Notes under the pieces: generated by a model
Seen by the model: the letters and a program-made list of their open reading frames with translations, nothing else
Databases searched by the model: none
What the model was told of the DNA's origin: nothing
In this document: positions 45,162 to 53,683 of the stretch, piece after piece
Layout of the letters: each line of letters starts with the position of its first letter
Numbering within the stretch: the first letter of the stretch is position 1
Program-made: the position numbers and the translations under genes
DNA from: Massilia sp. YIM B02769
GTDB taxonomy: Bacteria > Pseudomonadota > Gammaproteobacteria > Burkholderiales > Burkholderiaceae_D
Length of the DNA: 64,000 nt
Direction: 5' to 3'
NCBI RefSeq assembly: GCF_030411995.1
Contig: NZ_JASNRC010000017.1
Location: forward strand, 54,571-118,570

Positions 45162-46721
45162 TCAGCCCTCGACGCGCAGCACGTAATGGCCGGCGACGAT
45201 GTGGTGCCCGTTCGGCACCAGGTAAGGCGCGTCCGGCGAATTGTTCTCGATGGCGGCGACAAACCCAAGCCGCTCGTCGAGGTGGAACAGGGCCTGGGTC
45301 GGCGCCAGGCGCGCAACGCGGAAACCGTCCGGCCCGGCCTCGATGCTGGCGGCATGGCGCGACAGGCCGAGACGGTCGGCGCTGCCGGCATCGATGCCGT
45401 CCTGGCCGCGCAGGCAGCCGGCGGCGTCCAGCACGCGCAGCGCGGCCAGGGCCGGGGCGCCGCGCCCAAAGGCGATGCGCGCACCGCCCGGCACCGGCAT
45501 CGACGGCGCCTGCGGCAGGCAGATCAGGGCGCTGTAGCGGTCGGCCATCTGCGGCGCCGGCGCCAGCACGCGCAGGTCGACCCCATCGATCGGCGCGAAG
45601 CGGTTCGGCACGGCGATGCGCTGGCGGCCATCGGAACCGATGGCGTACACCTCGTCGGCCTCGTCGACCGCGAAGCCGATCAGGTTCTCCTTGCCCGGCG
45701 CGCCCGCTGCCAGGCTGTGCTGGATGCCGAATTCGAGCAGGCCGGCGCCGGTGTCACGGTAGCGGCTCAGGCGAGGCAGGGCCAGCGCGGCCAGGGCGAT
45801 GCGCTGGCGCGCCACCGGCGCATAGGTCGCTTCCTCGGCGGCCGGGCGGGCGCGGTGCAGGACCGGGGTGGCGGTCAGTTCGGCGTCGTCGAGGGTGCGG
45901 GCGCGGGTCTTCCAGACGGCCGGCGCACGGGAAGGAGTGGGCGGGGCGCTGAGCGGACGTGCCGGCGCGGGAGCGGACGTGCCGATCGCATGCGCACTGC
46001 GCGCGATTTTCAGGAGCAGGCGGCCGGCATTGCCCGGCGTCTCGCCATGGCGCGCGCGGATCGTGTAGTAGCCGGCGGCGGCGTCGAAGCCGCACTCGAA
46101 GGCTTCTTTTGGGCGCACGTGCACTTCCATCGGCGTGTCCGGCCCGTCGTTGATCAGGAGGATGGCGCCGTCGAGTGCGAACGGCCAGCCGGGCACGGCG
46201 TGGGTGGCGCTGGCGGCGTCGTGGCCGAGCACCGTCAGGCGCTGGCCCGGATACACCGGGCAGACGGTCTGCCAGATGGCGCTGTCGCGCGAGACGCTGA
46301 CCGTATATTGCACCTGTTCGCCGGGCGCCGGCAGGTAGACGGCGTGGCCGAACTTGACCTCGACCTGGCCCGGCTCCAGCTGTTCCGAGCCGACCACGTG
46401 GTAGCGCACCTCGTCGGCGCCGAGCAGGTCGCCGAAGTCCTTCTGGTGCAGCGACTGCAGGGTGTGCGCCAGGTCGCGCACGCGCGCGCCGCGGGTCAGG
46501 TGGCGGTCGTCGTCGACCTCGTCCTGCGGCAGCACCAGCGTGACGTGCGAGAAGCAGCGGGTGGCGGCGCGGCCGCGCTGCTCGCGCGGCGAGCGCTCCA
46601 GCAGGTCGCGTAGCAGCGGGCGGCGCGCAAACAGCGCCAGGCCCGGCGCCTGCCACAGCGCTTCGGCATTGAACACATCGTTCACCTTGCCCAGGGATTC
46701 GTGTTGGACGTAGACCGGCAT
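45162..46721 (-). CDS. FhaA-like protein: DUF3662-like N-terminus and C-terminal FHA
   Basis: 519 aa, start ATG ending at 46721 (GGAGAG site), 2 bp after the SEDS stop. Residues about 55-135 (SHVTLVLPQDEVDDDRHL, VRDLAHTLQSLHQKDF, EVRYHVVGSEQLEPGQVEVK) follow the strand-helix-strand order of the FhaA N-terminal domain (DUF3662). A beta-rich centre follows (140-245), then a Pro/Ala linker. The C-terminal ~110 residues look like an FHA domain: Gly419-Arg420 in RIAFGRGAPA, Ser454-Arg-His456 in LGLSRHAASIEAG, ending HHIVAGHYVLRVEG. It may link kinase signals to the SEDS protein encoded next to it. Confidence 0.55.
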   Translation of the reverse strand: MPVYVQHESLGKVNDVFNAEALWQAPGLALFARRPLLRDLLERSPREQRGRAATRCFSHVTLVLPQDEVDDDRHLTRGARVRDLAHTLQSLHQKDFGDLLGADEVRYHVVGSEQLEPGQVEVKFGHAVYLPAPGEQVQYTVSVSRDSAIWQTVCPVYPGQRLTVLGHDAASATHAVPGWPFALDGAILLINDGPDTPMEVHVRPKEAFECGFDAAAGYYTIRARHGETPGNAGRLLLKIARSAHAIGTSAPAPARPLSAPPTPSRAPAVWKTRARTLDDAELTATPVLHRARPAAEEATYAPVARQRIALAALALPRLSRYRDTGAGLLEFGIQHSLAAGAPGKENLIGFAVDEADEVYAIGSDGRQRIAVPNRFAPIDGVDLRVLAPAPQMADRYSALICLPQAPSMPVPGGARIAFGRGAPALAALRVLDAAGCLRGQDGIDAGSADRLGLSRHAASIEAGPDGFRVARLAPTQALFHLDERLGFVAAIENNSPDAPYLVPNGHHIVAGHYVLRVEG

Positions 46722-46723
46722 GA

Positions 46724-49060
46724 TTAACTCTCCTTTGAAGATGGGGCTGCGGCGCCAAACGCTAGCAGGGGGAAGATGAAAAACAGGAGGTGCGAACCGC
46801 CCGCCGACAGGAAGCTCATCGGCTGCCCCATGATCGGGAAGAAGGACAAGTTCGTCCCCCACGACAGCAGGAAGTGGCCGAACACGAAGGCAGCGCCGCC
46901 GCACAGCACGAAGCAGCGAAAGCGCGCCTGCCAGGCGTGGCGGAAGTCGCGCGCACCCGCCGCGCCGGACCAGGCGCGCAGGGCAGCCCCCAGCAGGGCG
47001 CACAGGAACAGGGCTTGCAGGGTCCACAGGCCGAGCGCGGCGAGCAGGCCGTGGCGGTTCAGGAAGAACGAAGGCGCGAAGTCGTCCTGCACCGCCGGAA
47101 TCGCGAGTGCGTCGGGCGCGCTGGCGCCGAGCGCGGCCAGGCCGAAGACGCCATCGGCGCCCATCCAGCCGCCCGCCAGGATGGCGCGCGCGCCCAGCAG
47201 CAGTTGCTGGCCGGTGTGCGGGTGGGCAGCCGGGTCGAGCCAGACCAGGAAGCGCTCGCCATAGAAATTCCAGTGCGCGATGTCGTCGGGGCTGGTGGCG
47301 CGCAGCAGGCCGACGGCGCCGATCACGCCGACGGCGAGCAGGCAGAGCGCCACGGTCGCGGCGCGCTGGCGCGCGGCCAGCGACCAGGCCAGCAGCATCG
47401 CCGCGCCCCAGACCAGCAGCAGGATCAGCGGCGAATAATCGTCGACCTGGACCAGGGCCACGGCCAGCAGCACGATAAACAGCAGCGCGGGCGAGGCCAG
47501 GCGCAGCCAGCGCAGCAGGCCGGCCTTGCGCGCGCTGCTCCCGGTATCGCCAGCACCCAGGCCGAGTGCGATGCAGTGCGCCGTCAGCACGGTCAGCGCG
47601 AGCTTGGCGAATTCCACCGGCTGCAGGTCGAAGACGCCGGTCTCGCTGCCCCAGCCGACCTGCACCAGCAGGGCGACCACGGCGCAGCAGGCCAGTGCCA
47701 GCAAGGTCCATTCGACCTGGGCCTGCGAGGCCGGGCGGCGCGCCTTGAGCAAGCCGGCGAGACCGGTCAGCCCCAGGCCCAGCGTGGTGGCGGCGGCGGT
47801 TTTCTGGAAGTGGCGCATCCACGAGGTGTCGGTGGCAGCCGTGCCCAGTTCCAGTTGCAGCAGCAGGCCGCCGGCCAGCAGCAGGACGCCGGTCGTCAAG
47901 ACCGCGTTCGGACGGCGCAGCTGCAGTCCGTACCAGAGCGCGGCCCAGGCCAGCAGCAGGGTCGGCGCGGCGCCGGGCGCCTGGCCGGCGCGCACGGCCA
48001 GCAGCAGCGCGAAGCCGGCGATCGCCAGCGCGACGCCGGCGCCAAGGCGCAGGGCCAGCGCCGGCTGCTTGCGGAAGACCGTGCGCCATGCCAGCAAGCC
48101 GGCAAGCAGGCCGCTGGCCAAAGCGAAGGCGCCGGCCCAGGGCGTGCTGGCGGGCAGCAGCCAGGAATTGCGTGGCGCCCAGCGCCAGCTCACGCCCTCG
48201 GGCAGTTCGGCGCGGGTGTCGGGGAAGAGGGCGACGCGGCTGACGGGTTGCAGGCGCAAGGTGTCGCCATCGATCGCCGCCAGCAGGCGGGTGCGGCCGA
48301 CGCCCAAGGCGCTGACGTCATCGAGCGGCAGTTCGCGCAGGGCCAGATCGGCGGGCAAGCCATCGACCTCGGCCAGCAGCGGTACGCGGCCGCTGCCGCT
48401 GGCCGCGAACACGGTCGGCACGCCGTCGACGAAGGCGATGCTGGCGCTGCCAGGCGCGGCGTCCGGGTTGCCGATCGTGGTGGCGCAGGACAGGTTGCCG
48501 CCGAAGCCCAGGGGCCGTTCGAAGCCGAGGAAGGCGGGCAGGATGCGGTTCCAGAATCCGAGCAGGCGCGCGCCGAGCGAGGACTGTGGGCAGGCGCTTT
48601 GCGCGCTGCCGTCCTGGCGCAGCAGGGCGCCGTCGTATTCCCAGGTATGCGCGCCGTCCTGCAGGCGCAGCAGGCCATCGTGCGCCGTCTCGACGGTGTA
48701 CTGTGCGGCGCCGAGCTGGAAGCGCTGGCCGGCCTGCAGCGCGAGCGCGCCGCTGCGCGTCTTGGTGCCGTCGGCGCCGTGTTCGATGCGCAGGCCCTGC
48801 ATGCCGCTGGCGCTGGCGACGAACCAGCGGCCGGCGCTGTCGCGGCGCAGGCGCAGGTGGCGCGGGTCGGCCTGGGGCGCGGCGAGTTCGGCGCGTCCGA
48901 GTTCGATGGTGTGGCCGGGGGCCAGTGTTATCGTGATGTCGCTGGGCGAAAAGGCGGACGGCATGCGCAGCACGGCCAGCGCCTGCAGCGCGCACAGCAA
49001 GGCGAGTGCGGCGGCGGCCAGCATGCCGAGGCCGAACCCAGGACGTGGTGCGCCCATCAT
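46724..49060 (-). CDS. SEDS (RodA/FtsW) glycosyltransferase with FHA-like N-terminal insert
   Basis: 778 aa against the usual 370-420. First helix about 11-31; then about 290 residues including an FHA-like piece (42-125: ITITLAPGHTIELGRAEL, ADPRHLRLRRDSAGRWFVAS, LQAGQRFQLGAAQYTVE) with a Gly-Arg and a Pro-Arg-His in the right places. From about 320 onward a multi-pass SEDS part: LQPVEFAKLALTVLTAHCIA, DDYSPLILLLVWGAAMLLAW, the conserved loop HTGQQLLLGARAILAGGWMG, and FFPIMGQPMSFLSAGGSHLL. SEDS proteins polymerise glycan strands with a class-B PBP; the partner here is probably the 29253 gene product. Overlaps the kinase gene by ATGA. Confidence 0.85.
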   Translation of the reverse strand: MMGAPRPGFGLGMLAAAALALLCALQALAVLRMPSAFSPSDITITLAPGHTIELGRAELAAPQADPRHLRLRRDSAGRWFVASASGMQGLRIEHGADGTKTRSGALALQAGQRFQLGAAQYTVETAHDGLLRLQDGAHTWEYDGALLRQDGSAQSACPQSSLGARLLGFWNRILPAFLGFERPLGFGGNLSCATTIGNPDAAPGSASIAFVDGVPTVFAASGSGRVPLLAEVDGLPADLALRELPLDDVSALGVGRTRLLAAIDGDTLRLQPVSRVALFPDTRAELPEGVSWRWAPRNSWLLPASTPWAGAFALASGLLAGLLAWRTVFRKQPALALRLGAGVALAIAGFALLLAVRAGQAPGAAPTLLLAWAALWYGLQLRRPNAVLTTGVLLLAGGLLLQLELGTAATDTSWMRHFQKTAAATTLGLGLTGLAGLLKARRPASQAQVEWTLLALACCAVVALLVQVGWGSETGVFDLQPVEFAKLALTVLTAHCIALGLGAGDTGSSARKAGLLRWLRLASPALLFIVLLAVALVQVDDYSPLILLLVWGAAMLLAWSLAARQRAATVALCLLAVGVIGAVGLLRATSPDDIAHWNFYGERFLVWLDPAAHPHTGQQLLLGARAILAGGWMGADGVFGLAALGASAPDALAIPAVQDDFAPSFFLNRHGLLAALGLWTLQALFLCALLGAALRAWSGAAGARDFRHAWQARFRCFVLCGGAAFVFGHFLLSWGTNLSFFPIMGQPMSFLSAGGSHLLFFIFPLLAFGAAAPSSKES

Positions 49061-50034
49061 GCGGCCCTCCGCACCGGGTGGATGCTGCCGGAGGCCGCCG
49101 CGATCATGCGGCTGATCTCGAGCGCATGGCGCGGCCGGTCCTGGCGCCGTGCGGCGAGCAGGGCGCGCAGCAGGGCCAGGGCGGCGGCCGGGTCTGCGTG
49201 ATCGTTCGCGGCGCGGGCGCATTCCAGGAAGCGTTCGGCCTCGTCGTCGGCCAGCGGCGGCGGGGCGGCGCCGTTCCAGGCTGCCTGCAGTTGGACGGCG
49301 CCGTCGCGTCCGTGCGCGCGCCAGGCATCGGCGCAGGCGCCGCTGTAGCGCAGCGTGGCGCCGTCGGTGACGAGGTAAAAGAAGATCGCGCCGAGCGCGA
49401 AATAATCGGTGCGCGCATCGGTCAGGTGGCCGGCGCCTTCGCCAGGGAAGAACTGCTCCGGCGCCTGCCAGCTGGCGGTGCCGGCATAGGAATGGGCGGT
49501 GGTGTCGAGCAGGCTGCGGTTGGTGCCGAAGTCGGCCAGTTTGAGGGTGCCCGTGGCGGCATCGACCAGCAGGTTACCCGGCTTCAGGTCGAGGTAGCGC
49601 CAGCCGTACTGGTGGACCTTGGCCAGCGCACTGTTGATCTGCGCGAGCCAGGCCAGCGCCTGGGCCAGGCCGGTGCGGCGGGCGGCCGCGTTCTGCGCCG
49701 CCATGTGGGCGGCGAGGTCGCCGTCGAGCAGTTCGAGGGCGATGGCCGGCAGGCCGTCGTGCAGGCCATGGTCGAGCAGGCGCACGATGTGGCGCGCGTC
49801 CCAGGGCGCGAGGCTGGTGAGGAAGGCGATTTCGCGCGCGGCGCATTCGGCCCAGCGCGCCTGCACGGCGGGCTCGGCGCGCGTCATCTGTTCGCGGTTG
49901 ACCAGCTTGATGGCGACGTCGCCGGCCGCACCGCCCTCGGCGCGCCAGACCACGCCGTAGGCCGAGCCGGCCAGCTGTTCGCGCAGCCGGTAGTGGCCGG
50001 CCGCGAGTGTCACGATGTCGCCGCTGTGGTACAT
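49057..50034 (-). CDS. Ser/Thr protein kinase (soluble, YLD variant)
   Basis: 325 aa: glycine loop LAGSAYGVVWRA (21-32), Lys43 (VAIKLV), Glu68, catalytic loop YLDLKPGN (147-154; the usual HRD is YLD), DFG (168-170), APEQF (191-195). Asp149, Lys151 and Asn154 remain, so it is probably active. No transmembrane or PASTA part, unlike PknB. First gene of the operon with SEDS, FhaA-like and SH3b genes, with an overlapping stop/start to SEDS. It may phosphorylate FHA-bound partners that control cell-wall synthesis. Confidence 0.88.
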   Translation of the reverse strand: MYHSGDIVTLAAGHYRLREQLAGSAYGVVWRAEGGAAGDVAIKLVNREQMTRAEPAVQARWAECAAREIAFLTSLAPWDARHIVRLLDHGLHDGLPAIALELLDGDLAAHMAAQNAAARRTGLAQALAWLAQINSALAKVHQYGWRYLDLKPGNLLVDAATGTLKLADFGTNRSLLDTTAHSYAGTASWQAPEQFFPGEGAGHLTDARTDYFALGAIFFYLVTDGATLRYSGACADAWRAHGRDGAVQLQAAWNGAAPPPLADDEAERFLECARAANDHADPAAALALLRALLAARRQDRPRHALEISRMIAAASGSIHPVRRAA

Positions 50035-50126
50035 GCATTCCTCCGCTCGTTTCTATCGGCGGCAGGCGCCGCCGCGGGGTATGAGCGGAGGGGAGGGGAA
50101 AGATTGCCGGCGTTAGGCACGACGGG

Positions 50127-50156
50127 CGAAAAAAAAGCCGCGTCATCGATGCGGCC
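50127..50156 (-). terminator. Terminator of the glycine-zipper gene
   Basis: Minus strand: GCCGC (50155-50151) pairs with GCGGC (50141-50137), 9-nt loop, then eight T. It lies 20 bp after the stop at 50177 and isolates that gene from the kinase operon. Confidence 0.85.
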
Positions 50157-50176
50157 TTCTTCACTTCAAGCCCGGA

Positions 50177-50644
50177 TCAGCGGCGGTAGCCGTCGCGGTC
50201 CCAGCCGCGGCCACCGCGGTCATGGCCACGGTCCCAGTCGCGGCGGTCGTGGTCGCGGCCACGGTCCCAGCCGCGGTCATGGCCACGGCGCGGTTCCACG
50301 TACACCACTTCCGGCTGGCGGTAGTAGCGTGGCGCTTCGTAGTAGACCGGACGCGGCTGGGCATATACCGGGGCCGGCTGGTAATAGCCCACCGAGCCGT
50401 AGCCGCCACGGTAGCCGCGATCGCCGTAATAGCGGCGGTCGTCGTGGGTGTTGATCGAGTTGCCGACGGCCGCGCCGAGCACGCCGCCGACCAGGGCGCC
50501 GCCGCTGCCGCCAGCGCTACCGCCAATTGCCGCACCGAGCACCGCGCCGACCGCCGTATTGACGCCGCGGTCGCCAGCGAATGCCGAGGGCGAGACGGCG
50601 ACAGCGGCCAGGATCACCGCACCAAAGCATTTTTTGTTCAACAT
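50177..50644 (-). CDS. Glycine-zipper envelope protein
   Basis: 155 aa with signal peptide (MLNKKCFGAVILAAVAVSPS, cleavage near AFA-G). A glycine zipper (AVGAVLGAAIGGSAGGSGGA, then LVGGVLGAAVGNSI) is followed by a Tyr/Arg-rich low-complexity tail with many DRG/DRR repeats (RGHDRGWDRGRDHDRRDWDR). Glycine zippers insert in membranes; proteins of this kind are usually outer-membrane or periplasmic lipoprotein-like factors. Stands alone with its own terminator. Function unknown. Confidence 0.8.
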   Translation of the reverse strand: MLNKKCFGAVILAAVAVSPSAFAGDRGVNTAVGAVLGAAIGGSAGGSGGALVGGVLGAAVGNSINTHDDRRYYGDRGYRGGYGSVGYYQPAPVYAQPRPVYYEAPRYYRQPEVVYVEPRRGHDRGWDRGRDHDRRDWDRGHDRGGRGWDRDGYRR

Positions 50645-50861
50645 GGCTTTTCCTTTTTACCGCAGCGCGGATCGGAGTGATCGCGGTTACGCCGGGTATG
50701 GACACACTATAGTCCCGACTGCCGGTGGCCTCATCTCCTAATACAGAATATTACAAGTGCCGAGACCTCCGTAACATTCTTTTGACAAGCCCCGCGAGCC
50801 GGCCTTGCAGACCGGGCAGCCCGCCCCATCTAACCCGCACGACCCATTTTTCCTTGCCTTT

Positions 50862-51998
50862 ATGTCAGCCCGCCGCAACCTGTCCGTCGTCCTCTCCCTG
50901 CTCATCCTCCTGCATGTGTACATCGGTGCGCGCCTGATGCCCGACATGGGGCTCGGCTTCCTCGGCATTGCCGCCGGCATCGTGCTGCTGGTCCTGTCGA
51001 CCGTGCTGGTGCCGGTCGGTTTGCTGTCCTCGTCGCTGCGGCGACGCCGCTGGTCAGAGCAATTGGCCTGGGTCGGCCTGCTGGCAATGGGACTGTTCTC
51101 GTCGCTGATCGTCATCACCTTCCTGCGCGACATCGTGCTGCTTGCCTTGTTGGCAGTCGGGCAGGGCAATGCCGGCTTTACCCACTGGAGCGCGGTCGGC
51201 GTGCCCTCCCTGGCGCTGGCGGTCACCCTCATCGGCTTCGTGAATGCGCGCCGCCTGGCGCGGGTAAAACGGGTCGACGTGCCGATCGCCAACCTGCCGG
51301 AAGAGCTGCACGGCTATTCGATCGCCCAGATTTCCGACATCCACGTCGGCCCGACCATCCGCCGGCCCTACCTGAACGCCATCGTCAACCGCGTGAACGC
51401 GCTGAAGGCCGACGCGATTGCCGTCACAGGCGACCTGGTCGACGGCAGCGTGCAGCGCCTGGCCCTGCATACCCAGCCGCTGGCGCGGCTGTCGGCGCCG
51501 GACGGTGCGTTTTTCGTGACCGGCAACCACGAATATTACTCGGGCGCCGAAGAGTGGATCGCCGAGGTGCGCAGGCTGGGATTGACGGTGCTGCTGAACC
51601 AGCACGTGGTGCGCCAGCGCGGCGCGGCGACCGTCCTGATCGCCGGCGTGCCCGACTTCACCGCCCACCATTTCGTGCCCAGCCACCGCAGCAGTCCGCG
51701 GGCCGCGGCGGCCGGCGCACCGGACGAAGTGGACGTGAAGATCCTGCTGGCGCACCAGCCGCGCACCGCGCCCGCCGCCGCCGACGCCGGCTTCGACCTG
51801 CAATTGTCGGGGCACACCCATGGCGGCCAGTTCTTCCCGTGGAACCTGTTCGTGCCGCTGCAGCAGCCTTTCGTGGCCGGCCTGCACCGCGTGCGCGATT
51901 TGTGGGTGTACACCAGCCGTGGCACCGGCTACTGGGGGCCGCCGAAACGCTTCGGTGCGCCGTCCGAGATCACCCTGGTGCGCCTGGTGCCGGCATAG
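50862..51998 (+). CDS. Membrane-anchored metallophosphoesterase (YkuE-like)
   Basis: 378 aa from ATG 50862. Several N-terminal membrane helices (about 8-28, 34-58, 68-92, 105-130), then a calcineurin-like phosphoesterase domain: QISDIHVGP (metal Asp/His), VTGDLVDG, TGNHEYY, LLAHQPR and LSGHTHGGQ. Enzymes of this group act on phosphate esters, in some cases lipid phosphates at the membrane. Stands alone, with a 217-bp divergent region shared with the glycine-zipper gene. Substrate unknown. Confidence 0.88.
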   Translation: MSARRNLSVVLSLLILLHVYIGARLMPDMGLGFLGIAAGIVLLVLSTVLVPVGLLSSSLRRRRWSEQLAWVGLLAMGLFSSLIVITFLRDIVLLALLAVGQGNAGFTHWSAVGVPSLALAVTLIGFVNARRLARVKRVDVPIANLPEELHGYSIAQISDIHVGPTIRRPYLNAIVNRVNALKADAIAVTGDLVDGSVQRLALHTQPLARLSAPDGAFFVTGNHEYYSGAEEWIAEVRRLGLTVLLNQHVVRQRGAATVLIAGVPDFTAHHFVPSHRSSPRAAAAGAPDEVDVKILLAHQPRTAPAAADAGFDLQLSGHTHGGQFFPWNLFVPLQQPFVAGLHRVRDLWVYTSRGTGYWGPPKRFGAPSEITLVRLVPA

Positions 51999-52079
51999 GC
52001 GCCGTCCGGGAGCCGCGATAGCCTCCCGTCCTCTTGCTGCGCATTCGTAAAGACAGCGCAAACTTGTCATATGCGCTAA

Positions 52080-52110
52080 CCTTCGATTTTGTAAAAAACT
52101 TGATCGAAGG
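52080..52110 (+). promoter_or_regulatory. Inverted repeat over the ribosome site of the M28 peptidase
   Basis: CCTTCGAT (52080-52087) pairs perfectly with ATCGAAGG (52103-52110); the right arm contains the GAAGG ribosome site 10 bp before the ATG at 52120. A hairpin in mRNA here would cover the ribosome site, so it may tune translation. Confidence 0.45.
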
Positions 52111-52119
52111 AATTCCTGC

Positions 52120-53565
52120 ATGAATCGCCGCACCCGCCTTCCCGCACTTGGCCTGATGGCCGCCGCCCTGTTCGCCACCTCGTTCGCCGGCTCGGCCCTG
52201 GCCGCCAGCCCGGGTAACGACCCTGCCGCCCTGGCCAGGATCCGCGATGCCGCGATGACGAGCGACTACGCCTGGGAGCGCACCGCCGACATGACCGACC
52301 TGATCGGCCCGCGCCTGTCGGGCTCGGCCGGCGCGGCGGCGGCCGTGACCCAGGTGGCGGACGCGATGCGCAAGCTGGGCGCGAAGGTCACGCTGCAGCC
52401 GGTCAAGGTGCCGCATTGGGTGCGTGGCGCGGAAACGGGCGAACTGGTCGAGTACACGGGCCGTCCGGCCGGCATCACCCAGCGCGTGGTGCTGACGGCG
52501 CTGGGCGGATCGAGCGCGACGCCGGCCGAGGGCTTGAAGGCCCAGGTGATCGTGGTGAACAGCTTCGACGAACTGAAGGCGCGTGCGAGCGAGGTGAAGG
52601 GCCGCATCGTGCTGTTCGACGTGCCGTTCGACCAGCACATGGCCGACCGCGGCCTGGCCGGCCCGGCCTACGGGCAGGGTTCGAACTACCGCACCAACGG
52701 CCCGCGCATCGCGGCCGAGATGGGCGCGGCGGCGGCGCTGGTGCGCTCGGTGGGCGGCGCCGACTACCGCCTGCCGCACACCGGCAACACCGGCATGCAG
52801 GATGGCGCGCGCATCCCGGCCGCGGCCGTGAGCGTGGAAGACGCGATGCTGATGAGCCGCCTGGCCAAGCGCGGCCCCTTGAGCATGCGCCTGGTGCTGA
52901 CCCCGAAGATCCTGCCGGATGCCGACAGCTTCAATGTGATCGCCGACCTGCCGGGGACCGACAAGGCCGATGAGGTCGTGATCGTGTCCGGCCACCTCGA
53001 TTCCTGGGACCTGGCGACCGGCGCCCACGACGATGCAGCCGGCGTGGCCAGCGCGATGGCGGTGTTCGACCTCCTGAAGAAACTCGACTACCGGCCGCGC
53101 CGCACGATCCGTTTGATTGCCTGGATGAACGAGGAGAACGGCACCCGCGGCGCCCGCGCCTACCTCGAGGCGCAGCAGGCGAACGCCGGCACCCACATCG
53201 GCGCCATCGAGAGCGACAACGGCGTCGGGCGGCCGTTCGGCATGCGCACCAGCGTGCCGGCGGCGTCGACCAGGTTGTTCGCCCCGCTGCAGGCGGCATT
53301 GCTGCCGATCGGCGCCGGCGTGTTCCAGCGCCAGGATGCGCTGTCGACCGGCGACTTGTCGGGCCTGGAGCGCGCGGGCGTGCCGAGCTTTGCGCCGCTG
53401 GTCGATACCTCGGCCTATTTCGACTACCACCACACGGCGGCCGATACCCTGGACAAGGTCGATCCGGACAACCTGCGCCGCAACGTGGCGGTGATGGCGG
53501 CCACGGCCTGGTTCCTGGCGAATGTCGAGGAACCGATCGGCCGCGCCAGCGTGCCGGCAAAGTAA
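52120..53565 (+). CDS. Secreted M28-family zinc aminopeptidase
   Basis: 481 aa. Signal peptide (ALGLMAAALFATSFAGSALA, cleavage after ALA). PA-like domain about 120-260. M28 catalytic part about 280-465 with zinc ligands and catalytic acids: SGHLDSWDLATGAHDDAAG (His, Asp), AWMNEENGTRG (Glu-Glu), IGAIESDNGVGRPFG (Asp) and FDYHHTAADTLDKVDP (His). Likely a periplasmic or secreted aminopeptidase or carboxypeptidase. A single gene with a hairpin over its ribosome site. Confidence 0.93.
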   Translation: MNRRTRLPALGLMAAALFATSFAGSALAASPGNDPAALARIRDAAMTSDYAWERTADMTDLIGPRLSGSAGAAAAVTQVADAMRKLGAKVTLQPVKVPHWVRGAETGELVEYTGRPAGITQRVVLTALGGSSATPAEGLKAQVIVVNSFDELKARASEVKGRIVLFDVPFDQHMADRGLAGPAYGQGSNYRTNGPRIAAEMGAAAALVRSVGGADYRLPHTGNTGMQDGARIPAAAVSVEDAMLMSRLAKRGPLSMRLVLTPKILPDADSFNVIADLPGTDKADEVVIVSGHLDSWDLATGAHDDAAGVASAMAVFDLLKKLDYRPRRTIRLIAWMNEENGTRGARAYLEAQQANAGTHIGAIESDNGVGRPFGMRTSVPAASTRLFAPLQAALLPIGAGVFQRQDALSTGDLSGLERAGVPSFAPLVDTSAYFDYHHTAADTLDKVDPDNLRRNVAVMAATAWFLANVEEPIGRASVPAK

Positions 53566-53683
53566 GCGCGCTGCATGCCGTCGCCCGGATAGCGCCGGCT
53601 GCGGTGCACGCCAGATAGTCCGTACGCTGCCATTTCGACCATTCCGGTAGACTCCTTCGCACATTATCTCAACGGAGGACACC

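Noticed and set aside
45162..48089. A single 975-codon frame running through the FhaA-like gene into the SEDS gene
   Set aside because: The upstream part is an Arg/Ala/Gly-rich wrong frame of the SEDS gene; the real start is the ATG ending at 46721 with its own ribosome site.
29253..50034. Type VI secretion (PpkA/PppA/FHA) locus
   Set aside because: Kinase, phosphatase and FHA genes can indicate T6SS, but no TssB/TssC, Hcp, VgrG, TssM or ClpV genes are present; SEDS and PBP genes point to cell-wall synthesis instead.
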